From: Euphorbia lathyris
Lineage: Eukaryota; Streptophyta; Magnoliopsida; Malpighiales; Euphorbiaceae
Assembly: GCF_963576675.1 (NCBI RefSeq)
Contig: NC_088916.1
Span: 48,051,001-48,115,000, forward strand
Length of the DNA stretch: 64,000 nt
Direction: 5' to 3'
Shown: positions 22,015 through 34,170 of the stretch, one piece after another
How positions within the stretch are numbered: the stretch's first letter is position 1
How the letters are laid out: every line of letters starts with the position of its first letter
The notes under the pieces: model-generated
The model's database searches: none
Told to the model about the DNA's origin: nothing
The model's input: the letters and a program-made list of their open reading frames with translations, nothing else
Made by a program: the position numbers and the translations under genes

Positions 22015-23491
22015 TGTTAAGCCCAAAATATACCTAAAATATCATCAATAATTACATCAATATTGCTATGAATTTGTGCTGTTTTTATCTGTTTAGAATA
22101 CTTTTACTCTCGAATATGTTTCTTTCATTCAAGGTACATAAATATTTGGTAACATCCAAATAGGAGTAAAAAAGGATCAAAAATAGAAGAAAAACCCTAC
22201 AAAAGGAGTCGAAGACGACGAAAATTAATAACGCCAAATCGAGGACGAGAACGAAAGCCAAAGACGCGGAAAAGTTCCGTGACGCGGCCCTCTAATTCTC
22301 GATCGCGACACGCTCCCTTCAGCTTCTCCTTCCCTTCGTTCGAAGACCAAATTGATGCTCCCCCATTCTCGGTCGAGAATTAAATATTCTCGGTAAGAGC
22401 AGAAATCTGTAGAAGCCAAATTGCACACTTTCGTTTTCGACGAAACGCGTTCGTTAGGGTGGATAAAGACGTCCTTTCACAACGGATACGATCCTTCACA
22501 GCGGACACGACACTTCAATCAAGACTCTTCAAAATCTATAAATAAAGAGTTGATGGAGAGTTGAAGATGTGTAGAAAAAAGAGATTAGTATAGAATTTAT
22601 GCAGAAATTCCGAGTCAAGTGATTCAGAATTTAGATTTCATTTTCTGTTCAAAACAATATGATGTACACACATTGTTTATTCAATAATAACAAATTCAGT
22701 AGCGTTTAGACATTGTTCCAATTTAGTTTACATTTTGGTAGTAGACAGACCCCGTCTCTATTACGAAGATTCAACGAGAAGATTGAGTAGAGGATCCGCC
22801 CTGAGCCTGACAAACTCTAACGAAACCCAAGGAAAGGATTGACAACCCGTTCACTTGCAAGTCGTCGAATGTTTCCATGCTCCATGTTCTCTGTAAACTT
22901 GTATCAATTTATATTTCATCTAATAAAGTCCGTTCTATTCGATAGATTTTTATGCAGCACTTTGGTAAAGGATCCGAAGTGGATTGATGCTGGTGTTTTC
23001 ATTAAAACGTATTTAATTCAAAATCTTTACAAGGAAACTTTGTTGAACACTTAGACAAATTATTATCTTGGTAGAGTTTTAATTTGGTTAAGGAAGCAAT
23101 CTAAACCAGTTAGGAGGATTGTTGCGTTCAAAGCCTAAAAATTAGAGGTTCCGTCATTTATTTCATCTTTATAATTCATACAAAGTTTAAAGTTGTTTTC
23201 TTTGCTTAATGCAAACAAATACATTTGTTTACTTTTCTAAAAAGTACTAAGCGTTCCTGTCTTGCAAATTCATTCTTAAATCAGAATATTTTCTAACATT
23301 TTCATTCTCTAATCTAATTCTTATTCTAACAGATTCAAAACCAAAACCGATTTAACGATTTTCCTTACTATAAATCTTATAAGTAAATTTAACCGATTCA
23401 AAATAAGTTTTTGTTAAAAAACGTTCCCCGTGGGATCGATATCTTTTATTACTACAAGCGTATACCGTACACTTGCGGAAATCGCTCAACA
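22015..23491 (+). repeat. Athila 5' LTR
   Basis: 1477 bp, TG...CA. It contains the hairpin cassette at about 22270-22400 (a CGATCGCGACACGC element, then ATTCTCGGTCGAGAAT). CTATAAATAAAGAG near 22531 is a likely TATA region. The 3' LTR copy is 33936-34170 plus 50554-51801, about 1483 bp. Confidence 0.9.
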
Positions 23492-23497
23492 AGTTTT

Positions 23498-23515
23498 TGG
23501 CGCCGTTACCGGGGA
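23498..23515 (+). other. Athila primer-binding site
   Basis: TGGCGCCGTTACCGGGGA lies six bases after the LTR. It matches the tRNA-Asp-type primer site of Athila elements with an A in place of the G seen at 13678-13695. Confidence 0.8.
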
Positions 23516-23682
23516 ACGCCAAATTTTTTGACAAAAATTTAGATTTTGTGTATTTTATTTCGAATCTAGGTTTATTCATACTTATTCAAACTTTTATATT
23601 TTATTTATTTTTAGTTACTAACATATTTATTTTTCAAATTCTGTTTTGTAGGTAGTTTCGGTTCGTGCGAAATTTCAGGTTC

Positions 23683-26600
23683 ATGCGCAGTTCTCGAAGT
23701 TCAGGCACGTCACTAGATCCTATTGACCCAGAAATTGAAAGAACTCTTAAAAAGAACAAGAAAGAAAAGAAAAACAAAAACAAAACTCCAATAAAAACTA
23801 GAATTACCGAGCCAGAAGTTATGGCCACACTTATGGATTACGCTAGGCCACGAGTGGCCGGTGTAACGAACAGTATAGTTAGACCCCAAATTAATGCAAA
23901 TCAATTTGAGATTAAGCCAGCTTTGCTTAATATGTTACAAAATAACGTAACATTTTACGGGTTACCTAACGAAAATCCTAACACCCATTTGACAAATTTC
24001 TTAGAAATTTGTGACACTTTTAAAATACCAAATGTGACTGCAGAAGCAATCAATCTTCGCCTTTTTCCTTTTACTTTGAAGGATCGAGCCAAAGAATGGT
24101 TGACTTCTATGTCAGCCGCAACATTTGAGACTTGGGAGCAATTAGCCCAAGCATTTTTATCAAAAAATTTTCCTTTAGCAAAAACTGCAAGAGTCATTAA
24201 AGAGTTAACATATTTTTCTCAAAATGATAATGAAACTCTTTATGAGGCTTGGGAACGTTTTAAAGAACTTCAACGTTTATGCCCGCACCACCAATTGCCC
24301 GCTGAACTTTTAATGCAAACATTTTATAATGGGCTAAATCCTACAACTAGAGGTTCATTGGATGCTATGTCTGGAGGGTTATTCATGAAGAAAACATCTG
24401 CCCAAGCAAGAGAACTTTTGGAGGAAATGGCAATTAACAGCAGTATGTGGCCCGCGGAACGTGGACACGTACCAATAGCGAAACCATCATCCTCAACTAC
24501 GTCATCAGTTAAAGGTATAGTGAATCTTGATCCAGTTGCGATGTTGCAAGCCCAGTTTTCTGCCTTATCGCACAAAAGTAATAGGTTTATGGCACCGTGT
24601 GATCCTAATGGTAAGCCAATCCAAACGGATGTGGATTACGAAGGTATGAGCGAAATTGAACAGGTAAACTTTGTCCAAGGGCAAAACCAACCTAATAACC
24701 CTTACTCCAATACATCTAATCCTGGGTGGAGAAATCATCCTAACTTTAACTGGAGAGATAATAATAATAATGCTAATGCTAATCAAAATCGTACCACTAA
24801 TTATCAAAATCAATCGAGAGATACGATTAGCACTTTATCTTCTAAAATCGACAAATTTATTGATGCTATGAGCGGAAAAATAAGTAATCACGATGATGGT
24901 TTTAAACGGATCGAAAATAAATTCGATCAGCTTATCAAAAACCAATCATCTAACATCCATAATTTGGAGGTTCAAATCGGACAACTCGCTAAATCAATTC
25001 CATCCCGCAAAGAGGGAAGTCTTCCAAGCCATACGGAAGAAAATCCGAAAGAGCATGTAAAGGCTATCACTCTTCGTTCAGGAAAAAATTACTTAGGGCT
25101 GGAAATGCCCGGAAATTCGACTTTACCTAGAACTGATTTACCAAAGTCCAAAGAAGATACATTAAATCAAAAAGATGCACCAATTGACTCTAGTACAAAA
25201 CCTTTTGTACCCAAACCACATTTTCCACACAAAGTCCGTAATAAGGACTATGACAAACAACTTTTAACATTTTTAGACAAACTTAAAAATTTGCATATTA
25301 ATTTGACGTTTATGGATGCGATTACGCAAATTTCCAATTATGGTAAATTCCTCAAAGATTTAATTTCAAAGAAAATCAGTTGGGAAGGAATTTCATCCAT
25401 TTCACTAACTGAAGATTGCAGTTCAATTGTGTCAAGTAATTTGCCCACAAAACTCAAAGATCCCGGATGTTTTACCATTCCGTGTAAATTGGGAGATATT
25501 GAATTTCCCAGTTGTCTCTGTGATTTGGGAGCAAGCATTAACTTGATGCCATTATCTATTTTCAATAAGTTAGGCTTAGAAGAAGATATCAAACGTACCA
25601 ATATGGTTTTGCAATTAGCAGATCAAACCACTAAAAGACCATACGGTATAATTGAGGATGTTTTAGTTAAAGTTGACAAATTTATTTTTCCTACCGATTT
25701 CGCTATTTTAGATTTTGCTTATGACGTTAATTGTCCGCTAATCTTTGGTAGACCGTTCATGAACACGGGACGTGCTCTAGTTGATGTGTCGGAAGGGAAA
25801 GTAGTTTTACGAATAGGAGATGATAAGATTGAGTTTGATATGAACCAAGCGATGAAATATCCTATGGAAGATTTCGCTTGTATGAAACTTGATTTGATTG
25901 AAGAATGTGTCAATGACATTGTTCAAAAAGAAGAAATAATAGAACCTATGATGAGTGAGGAACTAGAAGATAAGGACCCAGAACCTTTGATTCGAGAAGA
26001 TGGACCGGTTCCGCCTTCGATTATAGTTCCACCTAAATTAGAACTTAAAGAATTACCAAGTCATTTGAGGTACGCTTTCTTAGGCGAAGGCGATTCTCTA
26101 CCTATAATTATCTCTAATAAGTTAACACAGGTTCAAGAAGAGAAATTGAAAGAAGTTGTTAGAAATAGGATAGGAAGTATGGGTTGGCAAATTTCAGACT
26201 TAAAAGGTATTAATCCGAGTATTGTAATGCATAGAATTCACTTAGAAGAAGATAAGCCACCTAAAGCGGATAGGCAAAGACGCCTAAATCCGAATATGAA
26301 AGAAGTAGTAAAAAATGAGATTACTAAACTTCTGGACAATGGAATCATCTACCATATTTCGGATAGTGAATGGGTTAGTCCAATCCATTGTGTACCTAAA
26401 AAGGGAGGCATAACAGTTGTAAGGAATGGAGAAGGCGAATTAATACCTACACGAACCACCACTGGTTGGAGAGTTTGTATAGACTATAGGAACCTAAATA
26501 AAGCAACTAGGAAAGATCATTTTCCTCTACCTTTCATTGATCAAATGATCGAAAGGATAGCTGGTCATGCTTTCTACTGTTTTCTAGACGGTTACTCTGG

Positions 26601-28938
26601 ATTCTTTCAAATATATATTTACCCGGATGACCAAGATAAAACGACCTTCACATGTCCTTACGGAACATTTGCATATAGGAGAATGCCCTTTGGTCTATGT
26701 AACGCACCTGCAACATTTCAACATTGTATGACTGCGATTTTTAATGATTTCATTGAAGATATCATGGAAGTTTTTATGGATGATTTTTCAGTTTATGGAG
26801 ATTCTTTTGATTCGTGCCTAAAAAACTTGGATAAAGTTTTGTCTAGGTGTGAAGAAACAAATTTGGTATTAAACTGGGAAAAATGTCATTTCATGGTTGA
26901 CGAAGGAATTGTTTTAGGTCACAAAATATCTGAAAAAGGATTAGAAGTGGATAGAGCAAAAACTTCAGTAATAGAAAAATTACCCCCTCCAACTACTGTT
27001 AAGGGAGTAAGATCATTTTTAGGACATGCCGGTTTTTACAGAAGATTTATCAAGAATTTTTCTGTAATTTCCAAACCACTCACTAACCTACTCATGAAAG
27101 ATTCAACCTTTGATTTTAATGAAGATTGCGTTAAAGCTTTCGAAACATTGAAAACAGCTTTAGTCAGTGCACCTATTATTGCTAAACCTGATTGGGATTT
27201 ACACTTTGAAATTATGTGTGATGCAAGTGATTTAGCTGTCGGATGTGTTTTAGGTCAAAGGAAGGATAAAAAACTTCATGTCATTTATTTTTCAAGTCAC
27301 ACACTGTCCGGTGCACAATTAAACTACACCACAACAGAGAAAGAAATGTTAGCTGTAGTTTTTGCATGTGATAAGTTTAGGTCATACTTGTTAGGTTCAA
27401 AAGTTATTATTTATACTGATCATGCAGCATTAAGATATCTATTTGCTAAAAAGGATGCAAAACCACGTCTCATTAGATGGGTTTTATTGTTACAAGAATT
27501 TGATATAGAAATAAAAGACAAAAAGGGAGTAGAAAACCTTGTCGCCGATCATCTATCGAGACTTGAAGATGAAAACGGTCCTATAGGTGAAACTAACGGT
27601 ATACGAGATGATTTCCCTGATGAACATCTCTATCAAATAAAAAGTGTCATGTCACCATGGTATGCGGATATTGCAAATTATCTTGCAGCCAATATTGCTC
27701 TGGAAGGATTAACTTTCCAACAAAAGAAGAAATTTTTCTTTGACATTAAACAGTATTTTTGGGAAGATCCTTTTTTGTTTAAGACTTGTGGTGACGGGAT
27801 AATTAGGAGATGCGTTGGTGAAAATGAATATGAATCCATAATGTCGGAATGCCATTCTAGCTCTTATGGAGGACATAATGGAGTTAGCAAGACAGTAGCT
27901 AGAATATTTGAATGTGGTTTCTTTTGGCCTACGATGTTTAAAGACGTCTGTTCATTTATTACTCGTTGTGATAAGTGCCAAAGAACATGAAATCTAGGAA
28001 GGAAAGATGAGATGCCCCTCACAACCATATTAGAAGTTGAAGTCTTCGATATGTGGGGAATAGATTTCATGGGACCTTTTCCCCCTTCTTTTGGTAAAAC
28101 TTACATATTAGTTGCCGTTGATTATGTTTCAAAGTGGGTTGAAGCAATTGCAACCCCGACGAACGATTCTAAAGTAGTCATTAATTTTCTTGACGATATA
28201 TTTTGTAGATTTGGTTGTCCTAGAGTCATCGTTAGTGATGGCGGTACCCATTTTATAAACAGAAATTTTGAAACGCTTATGAAAAAATATGGAGTACGCC
28301 ACCGCGTGTCAACGCCATACCATCCTCAGTCAAATGGTCAGGCGGAGATATCAAATAGAGAACTCAAATGGATTCTAGAGAAAACAGTTTCATCTTCAAG
28401 AAAAGATTGGTCTTGTAAACTCAATAATGCGTTATGGGCATACCGTACTGCATTCAAAACACCAATAGGAATGACTCCATACCGCTTAGTGTATGGGAAG
28501 GCATGTCATCTGCCAGTCGAATTAGAACATAAAGCCTATTGGGCTATTAGGGAACTTAACTTTGATTTACGACAAGCAGGTAAAAAACGTTTGCTCGATT
28601 TAAATGAGTTAGATGAGTTACGCCATCTATCTTACGAAAATGCAAAGATTTATAAAGAAAAAGTTAAAAAATGGCACGATGCCAAAATTAAAGTCAAACA
28701 CTTTAATGTTGGGGATAAAGTGCTGTTATTTAATTCACGACTTCGTTTATTTCCAGGAAAACTTAAGTCCAGATGGATAGGACCGTATTTAGTCGTCAAA
28801 ACATTCGATTATGGTTCTTTAGAACTGGAAGGTCCTAACGGGGTTCGTTTCGAAGTTAATGGTAATCGATGTAAAATCTATTACGAAAATATTTCACAAA
28901 TAGGAATTGAGTTCGTAACAAGATTATCTAACGTATAA
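23683..28938 (+). pseudogene. Athila gag-pol polyprotein, one premature TGA
   Basis: One frame of 1752 codons, interrupted only by TGA at 27988-27990 between the integrase zinc finger and core. The ATG at 23683 is chosen over an upstream GTG because it gives the Athila-type start MRSSRSSGTSLDPIDPEIER. Order: gag capsid domain (about residues 80-220), asparagine-rich linker, aspartic protease (CDLGASINLM, D614), reverse transcriptase (FLDGYSGFFQI and the catalytic FMDD at 1031-1034), RNase H (CDASDLAVG, YTDHAALRYL), integrase HHCC finger (HNGV...CDKC), the break, then the DDE core ([26 protein letters not shown]) and tail. All catalytic residues checked are present. As written, a product ending at 27990 would lack the integrase core, so this copy should not move on its own. 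Confidence 0.92.
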
Positions 28939-29605
28939 ATCATTTCGTTTATTTAGTTTTTGTTCATTTTATTTTTATTTTATTTTATTTTATTTTATGT
29001 TATTTTATTTTTTTTCAAAAAGCCATTTTTATGATTAGATGACTTAATATTATGATTTCAATGCATAAAATGTGTTTACTTTATGATTTTCGATTTGATT
29101 TTAGGAAATTAGACCGAAATTAAGGTTTCAGGCAATTCTCTGCCGAGAATTTGGAATTCTCAGCCGAGAATCCTCTTTTTCAGAGTTGTCCAAATAGGTT
29201 AGGTTTTTTCTGAACTTACCGAGAATAATTAATTCTCTACTGTGAATCAGAAAATGGGTTACGACGCCTGATTTCCGTAAGGAAATCAGCGTGTCGCGAC
29301 CGAGAATTTGGAATTCTCGGTCGCGACACGCGTTATTCCTGCACTATCAGGCCTGATTCATCTTCAACCTGCAGACAAACCCTTTCATAAACGAAAACTT
29401 GAGTTTCTTCAATTCTAAATGGTGTAATTTTATGCCTTTTCGCATCAAAACAACACCTCATTTCGTCCTAAGATCTTATAAATTCATCCATAAGGATCTT
29501 GGTTCTGTTACAGATCTTTTTCATCTTTGTCAGATTAAATTTCAGATTTCTTCAAACACCATTTTTCACTAAGTAACAGAAACCTTGTTTCTTTATTTCT
29601 ACACC
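28939..29605 (+). promoter_or_regulatory. Hairpin-rich leader before env-position ORF A
   Basis: No ORF. It carries several palindromes: 29289-29331 has perfect 20-base arms with a 3-base loop (left arm GCGTGTCGCGACCGAGAATT). TGATTTCCGTAAGGAAATCA lies at about 29269-29288, and TTCTC/GAGAA inverted pairs occur at 29138-29245. Related motifs recur in the LTR and before ORF B. Confidence 0.6.
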
Positions 29606-30424
29606 ATGCCTACTAAACACAAAACCTCTAAGCACATTACTGTTTCAAACACCAAACGCCCAGACTTATCCAAACGGTATGGGACGCCTTTTCCTATCTT
29701 CAATCACGACGAAGGTAGGCGTTACTGGAGGCTCCGTTACAAATTCTTTACTGGAATGTTGTATATGGATGACTTTCTGAACACTCAACTTGGCATTAGC
29801 GATGACATGAGTCGCTATTTGGAACGTTTAGAGTGGACAAAATTCGACAAAATGCGATTTCCAATCATTGGCGATTGGATTCTCGAATTCTTTTGTACCG
29901 TTCGTTTTGTCAATAAACGACGGGTACGTCTCAGTTTTCGTCGAGATGGAGAAATCTTCACTTTCGGCTATCCCGAGTTGCATGCTTGGTTTGGTTTTCC
30001 TCTGAAGGATACCATCAAACGTCATCCTGGAAAAGACATGACGTCCACGGATATTTGGAGAATGCTTACCGGTTTTTGGCGTTTCAATCCTAGACTCGCC
30101 TATAATCATTCCTTTCACTCCAGTTCCATGCTGTATTTGCACAAATTCTTGTGTCACAGTTTATTCGGTCGCACATTTAGTAATGTGGTCCGTGACACAG
30201 ATCTTTATGTTCTTGGAGATATATTCCAGGGAAATGCAGTGGATTCTTCAAAGATTCTGATGGAGGGTCTTGTCGCCGCTTCTCGATCCAAGGATAAAAA
30301 GATTGGGTTCGGCAATATAATCTGTGGAATAATTCTAAGTACCAAGGGTACCATTGATGTTCCTTGGAGTGATGATGAATTCTTTTTTTTTTTTGTATAT
30401 ATATTTTTCTTATTTTTGTTGTAA
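29606..30424 (+). CDS. Athila env-position ORF A, putative plant transposon protein domain
   Basis: From MPTKHKTSKHITVSNTKRPD at the ATG 29606 (a GC-poor upstream extension is unlikely). The core MRFPIIGDWILEFFCTVRF, VRLSFRRDGEIFTFGYPEL, FGFPLKD and MLYLHKFLCHSLFGRTFSN matches the 'putative plant transposon protein' domain (Pfam Transposase_32) found in the third ORF of Athila-like elements. 273 codons. The C-terminus runs into a T12 tract and reads FFFFFVYIFFLFLL, which looks like translated non-coding sequence; the real end may have been lost. No clear signal peptide or fusion-protein features, so an envelope role is not supported. It is related to ORF B 1 kb downstream. Confidence 0.75.
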   Translation: MPTKHKTSKHITVSNTKRPDLSKRYGTPFPIFNHDEGRRYWRLRYKFFTGMLYMDDFLNTQLGISDDMSRYLERLEWTKFDKMRFPIIGDWILEFFCTVRFVNKRRVRLSFRRDGEIFTFGYPELHAWFGFPLKDTIKRHPGKDMTSTDIWRMLTGFWRFNPRLAYNHSFHSSSMLYLHKFLCHSLFGRTFSNVVRDTDLYVLGDIFQGNAVDSSKILMEGLVAASRSKDKKIGFGNIICGIILSTKGTIDVPWSDDEFFFFFVYIFFLFLL

Positions 30425-31387
30425 TTTATTTGTTTGTTTTTAATTTTGTACATATATGATTGAATTAATAAATTCACTTTGTTCATATATTTCATCTTTG
30501 TTTATTTATTTTCTAATAATTGCAAATATTGGTTAAATGACAATAATTAAATGTCTAGATTAATCTAATAAGATTTCTTATTTCAAACGCATAATCCAAT
30601 TTCACAAACTTACTTCATTAAGTTTAATACATTAGGATTTTTTTTAATTCATTCAATTGATTACATTCATGCATTTAATATATATTCATATGAACTTAAT
30701 ATGCACTTAATATGGTTCTTTTAACTTGTATGCATAAATGAGCATTTAAGTTTCATTAATTCTATATTTATCACCATTTAATTCCAATTAATAAAGTTAA
30801 ACCTTTGGTTTTCCTTGCAGTTAATGACATTTATTTTTGGTTTTTGAGTACAGGGACAGTTTTGATTAAGTTCAGGACCCAATTCCTCAACAAAATTGCA
30901 CAAACCAAGTCATTAGGCACCATTATAGCCATTTTTGACCAATTCTCTACCGAGAATTAATAATTCTCGGTATGAGCAGCAAACACGGACCGAATTCAGA
31001 GAGAAAAATTCTCTGAAATTCGCGTGCCGCGACCGCGGCTCTGCCATTCGCGGTCGCGACACGCGATTTATAGGCCCTTTTGATTCCGATTTTTGACACA
31101 ATTTTTGCCTATTCCTATTCCTATTCTACCTCTACATCTACCTAATACCCCCTATATAAACCTACCTCTTACACAAACCTCCTATCACCTATCTTTTTAC
31201 CCAATCCCTTACTCCAAACTCTTCCCCATAAAACAACTTTCACTCTTCCCAATTTATTCATTCCCATTTCTATACTCTTTTCAAATCAAACACCTACCAT
31301 TCCATCCCCCACACTCATCTTCAAGCTTTGCTCTTTCTCTCAATTCATTTTTTTCTTCTTCTTCTCAAACCCTACAACACCATTAAC
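30425..31387 (+). promoter_or_regulatory. AT-rich spacer and hairpin leader before ORF B
   Basis: 30425-30900 is AT-rich without genes. 30941-31065 repeats the cassette: TACCGAGAATTA and its complement around one base (30948-30972), and arms 31021-31037 / 31049-31065 (CGCGTGCCGCGACCGCG, one mismatch). A CCTATATAAACC box at 31149-31160 is a plausible TATA for ORF B, followed by a C/T-rich leader. Confidence 0.55.
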
Positions 31388-32605
31388 ATGCCTCGAACCA
31401 AGCGTGTTGGTCACAAGCCCACTGTAACAGAAGCTAATCGCCTTCGGGTTCGATGCGGGGCTTATTTCAATATCGAAACGGAGGAGGAAGCCGCTCGTTT
31501 CAAACATTTTTCACAAGCCGATCGTCAATTTGTGGATATGCACTTCCTAGACTTCCATTCGGTAAGAGCATTGAATTTCTCCACTAGAATTGATGCTTTT
31601 ATTGAGGCTTTGGGTTGGCAAGAATTCGTTAATATGCGTTTTCCCCGTATTAATGAATATGTGATGGAGTTTTTGGTCACTTTGACCATGAACAAGAAGA
31701 AAACTTCAATATCTTTTAGGAATGAGGGTACCACTTACACCATTGATTATGAAGCAATGGGAAACATGTTTGGTTTCCCTACTTCTGAATTTTATGATAA
31801 GCCTAAGGATTTTGATAATGATGCTATTTGGCAAACTCTTTCGGACCAAGACTATTTTAATTCGAAAAACACCTCAAGCAAGTTGATTAAGGACAATTGT
31901 GTGTTCTTCTTTCACAAATATTTGAGTTTTTCCTTGTTTGGGCGTGTTGAGAGTTCAAAGATTCAGGTTCGGGATTTGTTTGTTTTGGATAGTTTGTTTA
32001 AAGGCTTGCGGATTGATAGCATTGGTATTCTGTTTGATAATTTGTTCTGTGCCTCGAGGGCTACTACCATTCAAATCCCTCTCTGTAATTTTATCACCGC
32101 TATTGTGTTGGGAGCACGGGGTGAATTGGCGGATTTTGACATGTCCACCTACCGTGGGTATGTTCCACTCTTGGACATCTCGGCTCTTGAGCGAGCTCAT
32201 TTATTGCTTCCGCAAGGTCCCCCCGTCTTTATTTCATATGCTTCCCGTATTGCACACCTTCGTGGCACTATGGGTGGTGGCGCTTCAAGTTCTCAATTTG
32301 TAGGAACCGAAGGCGGCGGAGAGGCAGAAGGCGAGGAGGATGAACCACAAGCTCAACCACAACCCCAAGCACCTCAAGAGGATGATCCGGTGGATTTGCA
32401 GAGGATTTTGAACCAAATCAATTCCAACAATCGTCAAATGAACTTAAGAATTGATGATTTGGTAGAAAACAACATGGTGATGAATGGCAACCTCAACCTT
32501 TTGAGGCGTGAGCATAGGTCTACTCAGTCTCGGATGCTTTCATTTTTCCGACGCCGAAATGTGGAGACTTCACCTACACCTCCGGATTCCCCACCTCATG
32601 CATAG
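31388..32605 (+). CDS. Athila env-position ORF B, putative plant transposon protein domain
   Basis: 405 residues from MPRTKRVGHKPTVTEANRLR. It shares with ORF A the order MRFPRINEYVMEFLVTL, SISFRNEGTTYTIDYEAMGN, MFGFP, FFHKYLSFSLFGR, RDLFVLDSLFKG and NFITAIVLGARGEL, the putative plant transposon protein domain. The C-terminal part is glycine/glutamate/proline-rich (about residues 300-340), then a helical asparagine-rich stretch (LQRILNQINSNNRQMNLRID) and a basic end. Intact, with its own start, leader and TATA-like box. Function in Athila is not established; a sequence-binding or structural role is inference. Confidence 0.8.
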   Translation: MPRTKRVGHKPTVTEANRLRVRCGAYFNIETEEEAARFKHFSQADRQFVDMHFLDFHSVRALNFSTRIDAFIEALGWQEFVNMRFPRINEYVMEFLVTLTMNKKKTSISFRNEGTTYTIDYEAMGNMFGFPTSEFYDKPKDFDNDAIWQTLSDQDYFNSKNTSSKLIKDNCVFFFHKYLSFSLFGRVESSKIQVRDLFVLDSLFKGLRIDSIGILFDNLFCASRATTIQIPLCNFITAIVLGARGELADFDMSTYRGYVPLLDISALERAHLLLPQGPPVFISYASRIAHLRGTMGGGASSSQFVGTEGGGEAEGEEDEPQAQPQPQAPQEDDPVDLQRILNQINSNNRQMNLRIDDLVENNMVMNGNLNLLRREHRSTQSRMLSFFRRRNVETSPTPPDSPPHA

Positions 32606-33935
32606 GTTGTTTTCTTTATTTTTATTTTTATCTTGTTAAAATTTGGTACAATATTTATTTTTAATATGTTTGGTATAATTTTCAATTTTTATTTTTTGTT
32701 GGATGCTTTTAATTTGCTAATTCTATCTTTATTTCGTATGCTTTCTTTCGTGCTTATTTTTTATGATACCTCGATTTTTGCACCAATGAGGACATGGTCC
32801 AATTTAAGTGTGGGAGGAGATATCCATATATCATTTTTAGCACATATAACAAATGCAACGAATAATTTTTACGCAAATGCAACATATATTGCAACACATT
32901 TTATTTTCACACTATTTTTATAAACTTGTCATTTTTCATATATTTATAAATTAATCATAAGTTAATATGATTATTTGTTTAGGTTATCATTAACGTTAGA
33001 AAAAAATATTTCTATATGGGTAATATTTTTCAAATTTTTCACAAAACTCCGATACGATTTTAAGTAAAATTGTCTCGAGTGAATGTATTTTAGTTAAATA
33101 AAATTCTTTATTTTTAATCTCTATTTTATATCATGCAATTCATGATACAATAAATCTTATTTTAAATTTTCAATTAGGTTTATAGACATTAAATTGAACT
33201 AACAATTTTTAGCTCGGTTTGATTTCGTCTTACATTAACACCAATTGAAGTTTTTAAGGAAACTTTAGCCATAATTCATGTTGAATTTTAAGTCAATATA
33301 GGATGAATGTGCTATCTTTCTTTTTCCCAATTTACAATTTAAATTCAAATTAATTAATCAATTAGTTGAATTCTTAACTTTTGGCCACGATTGAGACCAA
33401 CCTTATCACAATCGAGGTATGAAAGGAACGTTAAAGCAAAAAATAAGCGTGTTTAAGTTTAAAGTAACGATTGCGTCCACCCATGGAATGGTCGGTACCT
33501 CTTAAGCGAACACTAAGCAATAACATACGTATAAGGTTACGATCAAGACCACCCTTATCTCGGGCGTAACTAAGCAAATAAATTAAAATTAAGTACTTAT
33601 TCATTTAATATATTTCATATATTAGTTTAGGTTTGGGAAATGAAATTTTGTGCTTTGAAATGCCTTGAGACGAAAGACTCAATAACATGCGTGCTTATAT
33701 CGTCCCGAATACTTCAATTCGAAATTGAAAATACAAGACGAATGATATATCGTATTTATACTAAGTTAGTTTGATGTTTTGCGTATAAATTTGCCATGCG
33801 AAGTAAGTCTTTTCGGCTTAACTAATTCAAAAGGTAATACAGAGATATATGTTTTATTTTCATAAACGAGATTAGTTAAAGAATAAATTCAGTGAAATTT
33901 TGCTCGGGACTAGCAAAAGATTAAGTGTGGAGATT
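32606..33935 (+). other. Athila 3' non-coding region and polypurine tract
   Basis: AT-rich, no convincing ORF. It ends with the polypurine-like AAGTGTGGAGATT (33923-33935) directly before the 3' LTR. A second AAGTGTGGGAGGAGAT stands at 32807-32822. Confidence 0.65.
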
Positions 33936-34170
33936 TGTTAAGCCCAAAATATACCTAAAATATCATCAATAATTACATCAATATTGCTATGAATTTGTGC
34001 TGTTTCTATCTGTTTAGAATACTTTTACTCTCGAATATGTTTCTTTCATTCAAGGTACATAAATATTTGGTAACATCCAAATAGGAGTAAAAAATGATCA
34101 AAAATAGACGAAAAACCCTACAAAAGGAGTCGAAGACGACGAAAATTAATAACGCCAAATCGAGGACGAG
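33936..34170 (+). repeat. Athila 3' LTR, first part
   Basis: It begins TGTTAAGCCC and runs to ACGAG (34166-34170), the target duplicated by the Tat insertion. The LTR resumes at 50549/50554. Confidence 0.88.

Noticed and set aside
22839..23054. 71-codon ORF in the Athila LTR (duplicate at 51149-51364)
   Set aside because: Present in both LTRs only because they are copies; no recognisable protein features.
29606..32605. Calling ORFs A and B envelope proteins because of their position
   Set aside because: No signal peptide, transmembrane anchor or cleavage site is visible; the only hydrophobic end (ORF A) is a translated T-tract.
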